DNA of 64,000 nt from CAIKMD01 sp035552195 (GTDB lineage Bacteria; Pseudomonadota; Alphaproteobacteria; ATCC43930; CGMCC-115725). The DNA lies in contig DASZLU010000006.1 of the NCBI GenBank assembly GCA_035552195.1, positions 137,900 through 201,899 on the forward strand, written 5' to 3'. The translations under genes were made by a program, and so were the position numbers. This document shows, in pieces, positions 9,146-19,398 of this stretch; the stretch's first letter is position 1, and the number at the start of each line of letters is the position of its first letter. A model generated the notes under the pieces. It had not been told where the DNA came from and did not search any database. It worked only from the letters and a program-made list of their open reading frames with translations.

Positions 9146-11242
9146 GTGACGGCACGGATCGAGACGGGCCGCCCTTATCCTCTGGGGCCTCAGGTTGACG
9201 CTCGCGGCGCGAATTTCGCGCTTTTTTCCGCCCATGCGGAACGGGTCGAGCTTTGCCTCTTCGACGAGCATGGTCGCCGCGAGCTCGAGCGCATCGCACT
9301 GCCCGAGAATACGGAAGGGGTCTGGCACGGCTATCTGCCGGGCGCCTGCCCCGGGCTACTCTATGGCTATCGCGTGCACGGGCCGTACGCGCCGCTCGAA
9401 GGGCATCGCTTCAATCCGCACAAATTGCTGCTCGACCCTTATGCGCACGAGCTGGTCGGCTCTCTCCATATCGGCGACCTGCATTTCGGTTATCGTGTCG
9501 GCGGGCCGCGCGGCGATCTGGCGATGGACCGGCGCGACAATGCGCGCGTCATGCCGAAATGCCGGCTGGTCGATGACAGCTTCCGGTGGGGCGACGACCG
9601 GCCGCTGCGCACGCCGCTGCGCGACACCGTCATCTACGAAATGCATGTCGGCGGCTTCACCCGCGCGCATCCCGACATCCCGGAGCATCGACGCGGCTCG
9701 TTCCGCGCCTTGCGCGAGCCGGCGGTGATCGATCATCTGCGCCGGCTCGGCGTGACCGCGGTCGAGTTCCTGCCGGTCCATGCCTGGGTCGATGACCGCT
9801 ATCTGGTCGAGCGCAATCTGCGCAATTACTGGGGCTACAATTCAATCGGCTTTTTCGCGCCCGAACCGCGCTATCTCGGCAGCGGCAGCCACGCCGAATT
9901 CAAGAACACGGTCGCGGCGCTGCATGCCGCCGGGCTCGAAGTGATCCTCGACGTCGTCTACAACCACACGGCGGAAGGCAATCAGCTCGGTCCGACGCTG
10001 TGCTTTCGCGGCATCGACAATTTGTCTTACTACTGGTCGAGTCCCGAAAGCCCGCGTCACACGATGGATTTCACCGGCTGCGGCAATTCGCTGCGCGTGT
10101 CGCATCCGCGCGTCTTGCAGATGATCGTCGACTCGCTGCGCTATTGGGTCGAGATGATGCATGTCGACGGCTTCCGTTTCGATCTTGCGACCACCTTGGC
10201 GCGCGGCCCGAGCGGTTTCGACGGCAATGCGCCGTTCCTCGACGTGCTGGCACAGGATCCGGTGCTGGCGCAGGTGAAGCTGATCGCCGAGCCCTGGGAT
10301 CTCGGCGAGGGCGGCTATCGCGTCGGCGGCTTCCCCCCCGGCTGGTCGGAATGGAACGGGCCCTATCGCGATTCGATGCGACGCTATTGGCGCGGCGACG
10401 GCGGCATGATCGGCGAGGTCGCGAGACGCCTGTCGGCGTCGGCGGATCTTTATCACCACGATCGCCGCCGGCCGACGGCGACAGTGAATTTCATCACCGC
10501 GCATGACGGTTTCACGCTGCACGATCTCGTGAGCTACAACGAAAAGCACAATGAGGGAAACGGCGAGGACAACAAGGACGGATCGAACGACAATATCTCG
10601 TGGAATTGCGGCGCCGAAGGCCCGACCGACGACGAGGACATCGTCCGCCTGCGGCAGCAACAGCGCCGCAACCTCCTCGCCAGCCTTCTCTTCTCGCAAG
10701 GTGTGCCGATGATTCTTGGCGGCGACGAGGTCGGCAACAGCCAAGGCGGCAACAACAACGCCTATTGCCAGGACAACGAGACGGGCTGGATCGATTGGTC
10801 GGGACGCGGCGTCGCCGGCCAGGACCTGACGGATTTCATCGCGCGGCTGATCGCGCTGCGGCGCGGCTGCAACCTGTCGCACGATCATTTCCTCGAAGGC
10901 AAGATCCGCAATCCCACGGGCCGCAAGGACATCGCGTGGTATCGGATCGACGGCCAGGAGATGACCGAGCAGGATTGGCATTACCCCGATGCGCGGTTCA
11001 TTGCTTTCGCGGTCGACGGCGCCGTGCCGGCGCTGCTCCTGCTCAACGCGCATTTTGAGCCGCTCAGCATCACCGTGCCGGCGGCCGCCGGTGTCGCCCG
11101 CTGGCGTCTCGAGATCGATACCACCGACGCGCACGGCGTCGCGAAAGGCGCGCTGGCACCGGGCGACACGTTCGAAGTGCCGATGCGCGCGTTGCTGATG
11201 CTGCTGGGCGAAGGCGGGCCGGAAACCGCGTCGGAACGATGA
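9146..11242 (+). CDS. glgX: Glycogen debranching enzyme, isoamylase type (GH13_11)
   Basis: Hydrolyses alpha-1,6 branches of glycogen, releasing linear maltodextrins that can feed TreY/TreZ and MalQ. The 698-residue protein has an N-terminal CBM48-like domain (FALFSAHAERVELCLFD) and a GH13 barrel with the nucleophile in DGFRFDLATT (about 344), the acid/base in LIAEPWDLGEGG (about 380) and the isoamylase signature NFITAHDGFTLHDLVSYN. The start is GTG 9146, seven bases after the glgB stop. Its last four bases overlap the treZ ATG. Confidence 0.95.
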   Translation: MTARIETGRPYPLGPQVDARGANFALFSAHAERVELCLFDEHGRRELERIALPENTEGVWHGYLPGACPGLLYGYRVHGPYAPLEGHRFNPHKLLLDPYAHELVGSLHIGDLHFGYRVGGPRGDLAMDRRDNARVMPKCRLVDDSFRWGDDRPLRTPLRDTVIYEMHVGGFTRAHPDIPEHRRGSFRALREPAVIDHLRRLGVTAVEFLPVHAWVDDRYLVERNLRNYWGYNSIGFFAPEPRYLGSGSHAEFKNTVAALHAAGLEVILDVVYNHTAEGNQLGPTLCFRGIDNLSYYWSSPESPRHTMDFTGCGNSLRVSHPRVLQMIVDSLRYWVEMMHVDGFRFDLATTLARGPSGFDGNAPFLDVLAQDPVLAQVKLIAEPWDLGEGGYRVGGFPPGWSEWNGPYRDSMRRYWRGDGGMIGEVARRLSASADLYHHDRRRPTATVNFITAHDGFTLHDLVSYNEKHNEGNGEDNKDGSNDNISWNCGAEGPTDDEDIVRLRQQQRRNLLASLLFSQGVPMILGGDEVGNSQGGNNNAYCQDNETGWIDWSGRGVAGQDLTDFIARLIALRRGCNLSHDHFLEGKIRNPTGRKDIAWYRIDGQEMTEQDWHYPDARFIAFAVDGAVPALLLLNAHFEPLSITVPAAAGVARWRLEIDTTDAHGVAKGALAPGDTFEVPMRALLMLLGEGGPETASER

Positions 11243-13020
11243 GGCGCGCCTACCGCTCGACCTTCGGCGCGACACCGCAAAACGACGGTACGAAGTTTCG
11301 CCTCTATGCTCCCAAAGCGCACCAAGTTGCGCTGCGGCTCGAAGGGCATGATCGGGCGATGACGCGCAACGGCGATTGGTTTGAACTGACCGCGGCCGAT
11401 GCCAAGCCGGGCATGCAATACGGCTACGTCATCGACGGCGCACAAGCCGTCCCCGACCCCGCGTCGCGCTTTCAGCCGCAAGACGTGAACGGCCCGAGCG
11501 AGATCGTCGCACCCGATGCTTTCGATTGGACGGACGACAATTGGCGCGGCCGCCCGTGGCGCGAGGCCGTGCTCTATGAGCTTCATCTCGGCACCTTCAC
11601 ACGCGCGGGCGGCTATCGGGCCGCGATGACCGAACTCGAGCGGTTACGCGATCTCGGCATCACCGCGATCGAGCTGATGCCCCTCGCCGATTTCGCCGGC
11701 GCGCGGAACTGGGGTTATGACGGCGTGCTGCCCTTTGCACCGGATTCAAGCTATGGCCGGCCGGAAGATCTGAAGGCGTTGATCTGCGCCGCGCATCGGC
11801 TCGGCATCATGGTTTTCGTCGATGTCGTCTACAATCATTTCGGCCCGGAAGGAAATTACCTCTCGCTTTACGCGCCGAATTTCTTCGCGCCGCGCGAGAC
11901 CGGCTGGGGCCGGTCGCTCGATTTCGGCAGCATCGCCCGGCGCTTCTTTATCGAGAACGCGCTCTATTGGCTGATCGAATATCATATCGACGGCCTGCGC
12001 TTCGACGCTGTCCATGCGATCCACGACGAAAGCGAGACGCATTTTCTCGACGAGCTGGCACAGGCTGCGCGCCAAGCCTGTGGCGACCGGCATATCCATC
12101 TCGTGCTGGAGAACGACCAAAACGAGGCGCATCTTCTCGAGCGCGACAACAGCGGCGAACCGCGCTTGTACGATGCGCAATGGAACGACGATTTCCATCA
12201 CGCCATGCATGTCGTGCTGACGGGCGAGAGCGATGGATATTACGGCGATTACGCCGCGTCTCCCGTCGAACATCTGGGCCGCACCTTGGCACAAGGCTTT
12301 GCCTATCAGGGCGAGCACTCGCCGTTCCGCGACGATGCGCGCGGCGAGCCGAGCGCGCATCTGCCGCCCGGCGCTTTCGTCAACTTCCTGCAGAATCACG
12401 ACCAGGTCGGCAATCGTGCTTTCGGCGAGCGCCTCGTCTCGCTGGTGCCGCGCGAGGCGCTGCAGGCGGCGATCGCGATCCAGCTTCTCGCTCCCTCGCC
12501 GCCGCTGCTCTTCATGGGCGAGGAAGTCGGCGCGACGACGCCGTTCCTGTTCTTCTGCGATTTCGCCGGCGACCTTGCCAATGCCGTACGCGAAGGCCGC
12601 CGCCGCGAATTCGCGCGTTTTCCGGCTTTCGCCTCGCCGGACGCGCGCGAGCGCATTCCCGATCCGCTGCTGCTCGAGACCTTCACCCGCAGCAACATCG
12701 CACCGGCGGTCGCACATCCCGATCGCGAGATCGCCGCGCTCTACAAGCAACTGCTCGAGCTGCGCCGGCGCGAGATCGTGCCGCGCCTGACCGGCACACA
12801 TCCCACCGCCGCGCGCTATCGCTGCGAAGGTCGCGGTCTATCGGTTGAATGGGACCTGCCGGACGGCACCCGCCTGATGCTGATTGCGAATTTGGCCGCA
12901 GCGGCCGCCGAACCCCTCGCGAAACCGCTCGGACAATTGATCTGGGGCGCAGCGCCGCAAACCGGCCCGCTCGTCCCTTGGACGGCGTTGTGGTCGATCG
13001 GAGCACAGGCAAAGCGATGA
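11239..13020 (+). CDS. treZ: Malto-oligosyltrehalose trehalohydrolase (GH13_10)
   Basis: Releases free trehalose from maltooligosyl-trehalose made by TreY. The 593-residue protein has a short N-terminal beta domain (FRLYAPKAHQVALRLEG), then the GH13 barrel with FVDVVYNHFGPEGNY, the nucleophile in GLRFDAVHAIHDE (about 255), the acid/base in LVLENDQNEA (about 291) and FLQNHDQVGNRAFGE, all characteristic of TreZ. Its ATG overlaps the glgX stop (ATGA) and its own stop overlaps the malQ ATG (ATGA), so glgX-treZ-malQ are likely translationally coupled. Confidence 0.95.
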   Translation: MRRAYRSTFGATPQNDGTKFRLYAPKAHQVALRLEGHDRAMTRNGDWFELTAADAKPGMQYGYVIDGAQAVPDPASRFQPQDVNGPSEIVAPDAFDWTDDNWRGRPWREAVLYELHLGTFTRAGGYRAAMTELERLRDLGITAIELMPLADFAGARNWGYDGVLPFAPDSSYGRPEDLKALICAAHRLGIMVFVDVVYNHFGPEGNYLSLYAPNFFAPRETGWGRSLDFGSIARRFFIENALYWLIEYHIDGLRFDAVHAIHDESETHFLDELAQAARQACGDRHIHLVLENDQNEAHLLERDNSGEPRLYDAQWNDDFHHAMHVVLTGESDGYYGDYAASPVEHLGRTLAQGFAYQGEHSPFRDDARGEPSAHLPPGAFVNFLQNHDQVGNRAFGERLVSLVPREALQAAIAIQLLAPSPPLLFMGEEVGATTPFLFFCDFAGDLANAVREGRRREFARFPAFASPDARERIPDPLLLETFTRSNIAPAVAHPDREIAALYKQLLELRRREIVPRLTGTHPTAARYRCEGRGLSVEWDLPDGTRLMLIANLAAAAAEPLAKPLGQLIWGAAPQTGPLVPWTALWSIGAQAKR

Positions 13021-14822
13021 ACGAAGAGATCGAAATCATCCGCGCCTATCACGACGCGTGGGGCCAGTATCGCGACGTTCCCGAGGCCACGATCCATCGT
13101 CTCGAAGCAGCGCTGCAGCGCAACGCCAGCGAACCGCTTCAAGACGCGGCAAATGAGGCACGCCGCTGCTACGAGCCCGAATGGATGGAGCGGCAACAGC
13201 GCCGTTGGGGCGTCGCCGTCCAACTCTACGGCCTTCGCTCGCCGCGCAATTGGGGTATCGGCGATTTCAGCGATCTGAAGCGGCTCGCCGAGCGCGCGGC
13301 CCAACGCGGTGCGGATTTCGTCGGCGTCAATCCGCTGCACGCGCTCTACGCCGCCGAGCCGCGGCGTTACAGCCCCTATTCGCCGTCGAGCCGCGAATTC
13401 CTCAACGTCCTCTATATCGATCCCGACGCGATGCAGGCGCTGGCGATTTCGCCGGCCGCGCGTGCCCATATCGCCGAACCGGCTTTCCAGGAAAAGCTGC
13501 AAGCCCTGCGCGACGAGCCGCTGGTCGATTACGAAGCCGTCGCCCATATCAAGCGCGAAGTGTTCCGCCTCATCTTCACCGATTTCGCGACGCTCTGCGC
13601 GCGCGAACCGGATCATCCGGCCGTCCAAGCCTTCGCTCATTTCGCCAAGGAACGCGGTGAGGTGTTGCGGCGCTTCGCGATCTATCAGGCGCTCTCCTGT
13701 CAACCCGGCTTCGGCGACAATTGGATGGGTTGGCCCGAGCAATTCCGCGATCCCGGCGGCGCCGCGGCGCATGAATTCGCCAAAGCCGATCCGCTCGCCG
13801 TCGCCTATCACGAATTCCTGCAATGGGAGGCCGATGTCCAACTCGGCGCCGCCGCGAATGCCGCGCGCGCCGCCGGCATGGCGATCGGGCTCTATCTCGA
13901 TATCGCGGTCGGCGCCGGGCCCGAGAGCACCGAGGGCTGGAGCGAGCAAAGCAACATTGTGCCCGGCTTCCATATCGGCGCCCCACCCGATCCCTGGAAC
14001 GAGTCCGGCCAGGATTGGGGCTTGGCCGTATTCGATCCCTACGCGCTGCGCCACGATTCCTATCAGGTTCTGCGCCGTATCCTGCGCGCGCTCATGCGGC
14101 ACGCGACGGCGCTGCGCATCGATCATGTTCTCGGCTTCTACCGGCTTTTCCTGGTGCCCGCCGGCGGCAAACCGATCGACGGCGTTTATCTGCGCCAGCC
14201 GGCGGACAGTCTTTGCAACATGCTGGCCGAGGAAAGCCGCGACAATAACTGCCTCATCATCGGCGAAGATCTGGGCACCGTGCCGGCGGATTTCCCCGGG
14301 CTGCTGACGCGGCACAATATCCTCTCTTGCCGGTTGCTGATCTTCGCGCGCGAGGGCGAGCGCTTTCTCGCGCCCCATGAATATCCGCGCAATGCCCTTG
14401 TCTCGATCGCGACGCACGACCTGCCGCCCTTGATCGGCTTCCTCAAGGGCGTCGACATCGAAACCCGCAAGCGCCTCGGTGTCTATCAGGACGAAGCACG
14501 CCATCAGCACGCGGTGCAAGAGCGCGCGCAGGACTGTCGGCGCCTGCGCGAGGCGATCGAAGCGGCCGGCTTCTCGATCGGCGACGACGTCGCCGGCATG
14601 GTCTCCGCCGCGTACGGCTTCCTTGCGCGCACGCCTTGCGCGCTGTTGATCGTGCAGATGGAGGATCTTGCGCTCGAGCGCGACCAGCCGAACGTCCCGG
14701 GCACCGGCGACGATCAACCGAATTGGCGGCGCAAGCTGTCGCGCAATCTCGATGAGATCTTCGCGCTGCCCAGCACCGATGCCATTCTGGACGCTGTCCG
14801 CAGGGAACGGCCGCGCGGCTAG
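13017..14822 (+). CDS. malQ: 4-alpha-glucanotransferase (amylomaltase, GH77)
   Basis: Disproportionates maltodextrins by moving glucan chains between acceptors, which would recycle the short chains left by GlgX and TreY. The 601-residue protein contains the GH77 landmarks: LYGLRSPRNWGIGDFSDL near the N-terminus of the barrel, SPYSPSSREFLNVLYID, the nucleophile in RIDHVLGFYR (about 368), the acid/base in IIGEDLGTVP (about 417) and SIATHDLPP. It is about 90 residues shorter than E. coli MalQ, at the N-terminal side. The ATG at 13017 overlaps the treZ stop; a longer in-frame reading inside treZ is a shadow. Confidence 0.94.
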   Translation: MNEEIEIIRAYHDAWGQYRDVPEATIHRLEAALQRNASEPLQDAANEARRCYEPEWMERQQRRWGVAVQLYGLRSPRNWGIGDFSDLKRLAERAAQRGADFVGVNPLHALYAAEPRRYSPYSPSSREFLNVLYIDPDAMQALAISPAARAHIAEPAFQEKLQALRDEPLVDYEAVAHIKREVFRLIFTDFATLCAREPDHPAVQAFAHFAKERGEVLRRFAIYQALSCQPGFGDNWMGWPEQFRDPGGAAAHEFAKADPLAVAYHEFLQWEADVQLGAAANAARAAGMAIGLYLDIAVGAGPESTEGWSEQSNIVPGFHIGAPPDPWNESGQDWGLAVFDPYALRHDSYQVLRRILRALMRHATALRIDHVLGFYRLFLVPAGGKPIDGVYLRQPADSLCNMLAEESRDNNCLIIGEDLGTVPADFPGLLTRHNILSCRLLIFAREGERFLAPHEYPRNALVSIATHDLPPLIGFLKGVDIETRKRLGVYQDEARHQHAVQERAQDCRRLREAIEAAGFSIGDDVAGMVSAAYGFLARTPCALLIVQMEDLALERDQPNVPGTGDDQPNWRRKLSRNLDEIFALPSTDAILDAVRRERPRG

Positions 14823-14824
14823 GC

Positions 14825-17644
14825 ATGATCCGCCGCTCGCCCTTCGACACGCCGCTGGCAACCTACCGGCTGCAACTCCACCGCGAATTCACCTTCGCCC
14901 GGGCGACCGCGCTGTTGCCTTACCTGGCACGGCTCGGCATCAGCCATGTTTATTGCTCGCCTTTCCTCAAGGCCCGGGCCGGCAGCTCGCATGGCTACGA
15001 CATCGTCGATTACGGTCGCATCAATCCCGAGCTCGGCGACGAAGCGAGCTTCATGCAATTCTGCACGAGGCTCGGCGATAATGGTCTCGGCCTAGTCCTC
15101 GATTTCGTGCCCAACCATATGGGCGTCGGCCATGCCGATAATGCGTGGTGGCTTGATGTTCTCGAGTGGGGCCAGGCCTCGCCCTATGCCGGCTATTTCG
15201 ATATCGACTGGTCGCCGCTGCGCCGCGACCTCGGTGGCAAGCTGTTGGTGCCGGTTCTCGGCAAAAGCTACGGCGCCGCGCTGACCGACGGCGAGATCGA
15301 GCTGCGCTTTGCGCCCATCTCCGGCACGTTCGATTTTTGGTATGCGGATCACCGCTTGCCGGTAACCCCGCGCGAATACGGCGCAATCCTCGGCACGCTG
15401 GTTCGCGCGGGGACGCTTTCGCAAGCCTTCGACGCGCTGCAGGAGGCCCTCCTCGGCGAGGCCGCGCCGCGCTATCTGCGCCAGGTCGCGACCAGCGCAA
15501 AGGACGCTCTCGCCGAAGCTGCGCACGATCGCACGATGCGGCATGAGATCGAGAAAGCGGCAGCGGCTTGGCACGGCATCAAAGGTGATTTTTCGACCTG
15601 GACGCCGTTGCACGAGCTGCTGCAGCGTCAATGCTTCCGGCTGGCCTATTGGCGCACCGCGTCGGACGAGGTGAATTACCGCCGCTTCTTCGACATCCAG
15701 GAACTCGCCGGGATGAACATGGGGCGTATCGTGGTATTCCGCGATACGCATGAATTCCTCGGCCGCATGCTCTCGGACGGCATCCTGCAGGGGCTGCGCA
15801 TCGACCATGTCGACGGTCTCGTCGATCCGCAGCGCTATTGCCGTCGCCTCAACGCTTTTGCCGCGGCGATCGTGCCGCGCGACGCCAGCGGCAAACGGCT
15901 GCGGCCCTATATCCTGGTCGAGAAAATCCTCACCGGGTCCGAGAAGCTCCCGCAAAGCTGGCCGATCTCCGGCACCACCGGCTACGATTATCTCGCTCTC
16001 GCCAATGGACTCTTCATCGAGCCGACCGGCCTTGCCAAGCTGCAACGCCACTGGCGCCGTATCACCGGCCTCGACGGCGACGTCAACATCGAAGAAGAGA
16101 TTTATCGCTGCCGGCTGCTGGTCATCGATCGCAATCTCGCCAGCGAGCTGACCTATCTCGTCAATTACCTGGGTGAGATTGCCGAGGCAGATTGGTTCAC
16201 CCGCGATTTTACCCGCAAACGCCTGCGCGATGCCTTGACCGAGATCGTTGCCGCCTTCTCGGTCTATCGCACCTACGTCACCGATCGCGGCGCCAGCGAC
16301 GACGACCGCCGCGTCATTTCGGAAGCTTTGGCCAAAGCGCATCGCCGCTGGCAAGGCGCCGACGGCGAAATTCTCGATTTCATCGCCTCGCTGCTGACGC
16401 TCGGTATCCGTGAGCGCAATCCCGGCCATTTTGCCGATAAGCACGCCGCGATCCTGCGTTTCGTCGCGCGCTTCCAGCAATACACCGGCGCGATCGCGGC
16501 AAAGGCCGTCGAGGACACGTTCTTCTATCGCTTCGTCGCCCTGGCCTCGGCGAACGAAGTAGGCGCCTCGCCCTATCGGCCGACGACATCCCCCGGCACC
16601 TATCACGAGCAGATGGCGGAACGCGCGCAAACCTGGCCGTTGGCGATGCTCGCATCCGCCACGCACGACACGAAGCGCGGCGAGGATATGCGGGCGCGAC
16701 TCAACGTGCTGAGCGAGATGCCCGATGAATGGGCGCGAAGGGTCGCGCGCTGGCAGCTCTACAATCGGCCGCATCGCCGCGAGGCGGCGGGACGGCCGGC
16801 GCCAAGTGCGAACGACGAGTATTTGCTCTACCAAAGCATCGTCGGCACCTGGCCGATGCAGCCCGGCAGCTTGCTGCGATCCGACGCGCGGCGCAAAGAA
16901 TATGTCGACCGCCTCAAAGCGTATGCGCTCAAGGCGGCGCGCGAGGCGAAGCTCGAAACCTCGTGGACGGCGCCTGACGAAGCCTATGAGGCAGGGCTGG
17001 AACGTTTCATCGAAAAGCTGTTCGAGGCGGCGCATAACCCGTTCCTCGACAGCGTCATGCGCTTCCTGCCGCCGATCCTGCGTTTCGGCGCTTTCAATTC
17101 GCTGTCGCAACTGGTGCTCAAAGCCACCGCGCCGGGCGTGCCGGACTTCTATCAAGGCAATGAATTCTGGGATCTCAGCCTCGTCGATCCCGACAACCGC
17201 CGGCCGGTCGACTATGCGGCACGGCGCGACGCGCTGCCCTTGCTCGATCTCGCCTCGGCCATCACGCGCTGGCGCGAAGGCTGGGTGAAGCTTTGGCTGA
17301 TCGAACGGCTGCTGACCCTGCGCAATCGTCAGCCCGCACTTTTCGTCGGCGGGTACGAACCGCTGACCGTCACCGGCGCGGCCGCGGAACACGTCATCGC
17401 CTTTCGCCGCGCGAGCGGCGATGAAGCGATCATCGTTATCGTCACGCGCTTGCTGTCACAGATCGTTCGCGGCGAGCTCGGCACGTTTTGGCCCGGCGGC
17501 GCCGCGCTCGGCGACACGGTCATCGAGACCGACGGCGTTTGGATCGATCAATTCACCGGCGCGCGCGTCCGCAGCGAGGCGCAGTCGATCCTTGCTGCGG
17601 CGGCTCTAGAGCGCCTTCCCGTTGCGGTTCTCCGTGCCGAGTGA
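14825..17644 (+). CDS. treY: Malto-oligosyltrehalose synthase (GH13_26)
   Basis: Converts the reducing-end alpha-1,4 bond of a maltodextrin to alpha,alpha-1,1, forming maltooligosyl-trehalose for TreZ. The 939-residue protein starts TPLATYRLQLHREFTF, as TreY proteins do, with SHVYCSPFLKARAGSSHGYD, LDFVPNHMG, the nucleophile in GLRIDHVDGLVDP (about 326), the acid/base in ILVEKILTGSE (about 366) and SATHDTKRGEDMRARL. It starts two bases after malQ and is the last gene of the operon. Its 3' end overlaps the convergent alpha-glucosidase gene by 39 bases. Confidence 0.95.
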   Translation: MIRRSPFDTPLATYRLQLHREFTFARATALLPYLARLGISHVYCSPFLKARAGSSHGYDIVDYGRINPELGDEASFMQFCTRLGDNGLGLVLDFVPNHMGVGHADNAWWLDVLEWGQASPYAGYFDIDWSPLRRDLGGKLLVPVLGKSYGAALTDGEIELRFAPISGTFDFWYADHRLPVTPREYGAILGTLVRAGTLSQAFDALQEALLGEAAPRYLRQVATSAKDALAEAAHDRTMRHEIEKAAAAWHGIKGDFSTWTPLHELLQRQCFRLAYWRTASDEVNYRRFFDIQELAGMNMGRIVVFRDTHEFLGRMLSDGILQGLRIDHVDGLVDPQRYCRRLNAFAAAIVPRDASGKRLRPYILVEKILTGSEKLPQSWPISGTTGYDYLALANGLFIEPTGLAKLQRHWRRITGLDGDVNIEEEIYRCRLLVIDRNLASELTYLVNYLGEIAEADWFTRDFTRKRLRDALTEIVAAFSVYRTYVTDRGASDDDRRVISEALAKAHRRWQGADGEILDFIASLLTLGIRERNPGHFADKHAAILRFVARFQQYTGAIAAKAVEDTFFYRFVALASANEVGASPYRPTTSPGTYHEQMAERAQTWPLAMLASATHDTKRGEDMRARLNVLSEMPDEWARRVARWQLYNRPHRREAAGRPAPSANDEYLLYQSIVGTWPMQPGSLLRSDARRKEYVDRLKAYALKAAREAKLETSWTAPDEAYEAGLERFIEKLFEAAHNPFLDSVMRFLPPILRFGAFNSLSQLVLKATAPGVPDFYQGNEFWDLSLVDPDNRRPVDYAARRDALPLLDLASAITRWREGWVKLWLIERLLTLRNRQPALFVGGYEPLTVTGAAAEHVIAFRRASGDEAIIVIVTRLLSQIVRGELGTFWPGGAALGDTVIETDGVWIDQFTGARVRSEAQSILAAAALERLPVAVLRAE

Positions 17645-19234
17645 GACGCCGTAAGGCGGCAGATGCAGCGCGCCATTCTTCGGCGCCTTGACGAAGCCCA
17701 ACTCGCAAGCCGGCTTGAAGTCGACGAGATCATTCGGCTGAACCGTCACCGGCTCGTCCGAAAGATTGAAGAAGGCGGTAACGCAATCCTCGCGATGGTG
17801 CCGGCGCCAGGCGACCACGGGATCGGGCAATGCGATCATCTCGAGTTCGCCCAAGCGCAGCGCCGGATGCTGCTTGCGCCAGTGAAGGAGGCGACGGTAA
17901 CTGGCGAGCGTCGAATGCTTGTCTTGCTCCTGCCGGTCGACCGCCAGCGCGGCGTGGTTTTCGGGGATCGGCAACCAGCTCGTCTTGCCCTGCGTGAAGC
18001 CGGCCTGACGGGCGCCGGCGACCCACGGCATCGGCGTGCGCGCGCCATCGCGCCCGGTATAGGCCGGCAGAAAAGCGACACCGAAAGGATCGCGAATATC
18101 CTCGAGCGCGAGTTCCGCGTTGGGCAGGCCCAGCTCTTCCCCTTGATAAAGACAGACGCTGCCCGGCAGGCAGGCGAGCAAAGCGAGGGTCAGCTGCGCG
18201 AAACGCTGCGGCTCCTTGCCGCTCGCATTCCAGCGCGTGGCGACGCGATCGACATCGTGATTGCTGAAGCCCCAACAGAGCCAGCCGGTACGGTTCAGCA
18301 CCGCGGCTTCCTCGATCGCACCGCGAATCATCGCTGCGCCGAACGCCGATTTCATCACGCCCAGCGTATACGCCATATGCAGCTTGGTGTTGCCGGTCAT
18401 GTTCGCGATGCGCCCCAGCGCACCGACTTCGCTCGACATCTCGCCGATCGTCGCGCAGTTCGGGAAGCGATCGGTGAAGCGGCGGATGCGGCTCATCAGC
18501 GCCTGGCTCGTCGGCTGACACATATCATGGATGTGGCGCTGCAGCCGGAACGGATTCCACGCAGTCGGCGGCGCCGACGGGTTCGGCGGATTGTCGCGCA
18601 ACGCCTCGTCATGCAGCATGAAATCGATCGCGTCGAAGCGGAAACCGTCGACGCCGCGCTCCAGCCAGAATTCGGCATTGGCGAAATGCGCTTCGAGCAC
18701 GTCCTCGTTCGTCAGGTCGAGCTTGGGCTGATCCGGCAGGAAGTGATGGAGATAATATTGCCGCCGCGCCGGTTCCCACTTCCATGCCGGACCGCCAAAG
18801 GCCGACAGCCAATTGTTCGGCGGCCCGCCATCGGGACGCGGATTGGCCCAGATGAACCAATCCGCCTTGTCGCTATCGCGGCTCAAGCGGCTCTCGCGAA
18901 ACCACGGGTGCTCGACCGAGGTGTGGCTCCAGACCTGATCGATCAGCACCTTGAGGCCGAGCGACTTGGCGCGCGCGACGACGGCGTCGAAATCGGCCAG
19001 CGTGCCGTAGCGCGGATCGACCGCGCAATAATCCGAAACGTCATAGCCGCAATCGGCCATCGGCGATCGATAGAACGGCGTGATCCAGATCGCGTCGACG
19101 CCGAGCGAAGCAATGTAATCGAGACGCGACAACAGCCCCGGCAAATCGCCGATACCGTCGGCATTGCCGTCGCAAAAGCTCTGAAGATAAACCTCATAGA
19201 TGACGGCGCCGCGCCACCATTCGGCCTCGCTCAT
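17606..19234 (-). CDS. Alpha-glucosidase / oligo-1,6-glucosidase-like hydrolase (GH13)
   Basis: A 542-residue cytoplasmic GH13 hydrolase expected to release glucose from maltose, isomaltose or related short alpha-glucosides. It begins EWWRGAVIYEVYLQSFCDGN and has GIGDLPGLLSRLDYIASLG, VLIDQVWSHTS, the nucleophile in DGFRFDAIDF (about 199), the acid/base in TIGEMSS (about 261) and GFSNHDVDR. The exact substrate cannot be told from sequence; family relatives also include trehalose- and sucrose-active enzymes. The ATG at 19234 is chosen because a GGGAGG ribosome site precedes it. It is transcribed towards treY and overlaps its 3' end, so it is outside the operon although its chemistry fits. Confidence 0.9.
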   Translation of the reverse strand: MSEAEWWRGAVIYEVYLQSFCDGNADGIGDLPGLLSRLDYIASLGVDAIWITPFYRSPMADCGYDVSDYCAVDPRYGTLADFDAVVARAKSLGLKVLIDQVWSHTSVEHPWFRESRLSRDSDKADWFIWANPRPDGGPPNNWLSAFGGPAWKWEPARRQYYLHHFLPDQPKLDLTNEDVLEAHFANAEFWLERGVDGFRFDAIDFMLHDEALRDNPPNPSAPPTAWNPFRLQRHIHDMCQPTSQALMSRIRRFTDRFPNCATIGEMSSEVGALGRIANMTGNTKLHMAYTLGVMKSAFGAAMIRGAIEEAAVLNRTGWLCWGFSNHDVDRVATRWNASGKEPQRFAQLTLALLACLPGSVCLYQGEELGLPNAELALEDIRDPFGVAFLPAYTGRDGARTPMPWVAGARQAGFTQGKTSWLPIPENHAALAVDRQEQDKHSTLASYRRLLHWRKQHPALRLGELEMIALPDPVVAWRRHHREDCVTAFFNLSDEPVTVQPNDLVDFKPACELGFVKAPKNGALHLPPYGVSLGTENRNGKAL

Positions 19235-19398
19235 CGGCGAGTCTCCCTCCCATCGTCCGAGTTGCAAATGAGCGAGCTATTCGCGTCCCGGTCGCGGCGC
19301 AACCCTCCGCGTGCGGGACCGTTCGCGTTTCTTTAAAACGGATCGATCCGGCGCGGAAGGGCCTTTACGGGTTTTTGTCCGGGCTTATCCCGGGTGGC

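Noticed and set aside
19379..19393. CCGGG/CCCGG hairpin after the small secreted protein gene
   Set aside because: The stem is only 5 bp and on the relevant strand it is followed by an A-run, not a T-run; too weak to call a terminator.
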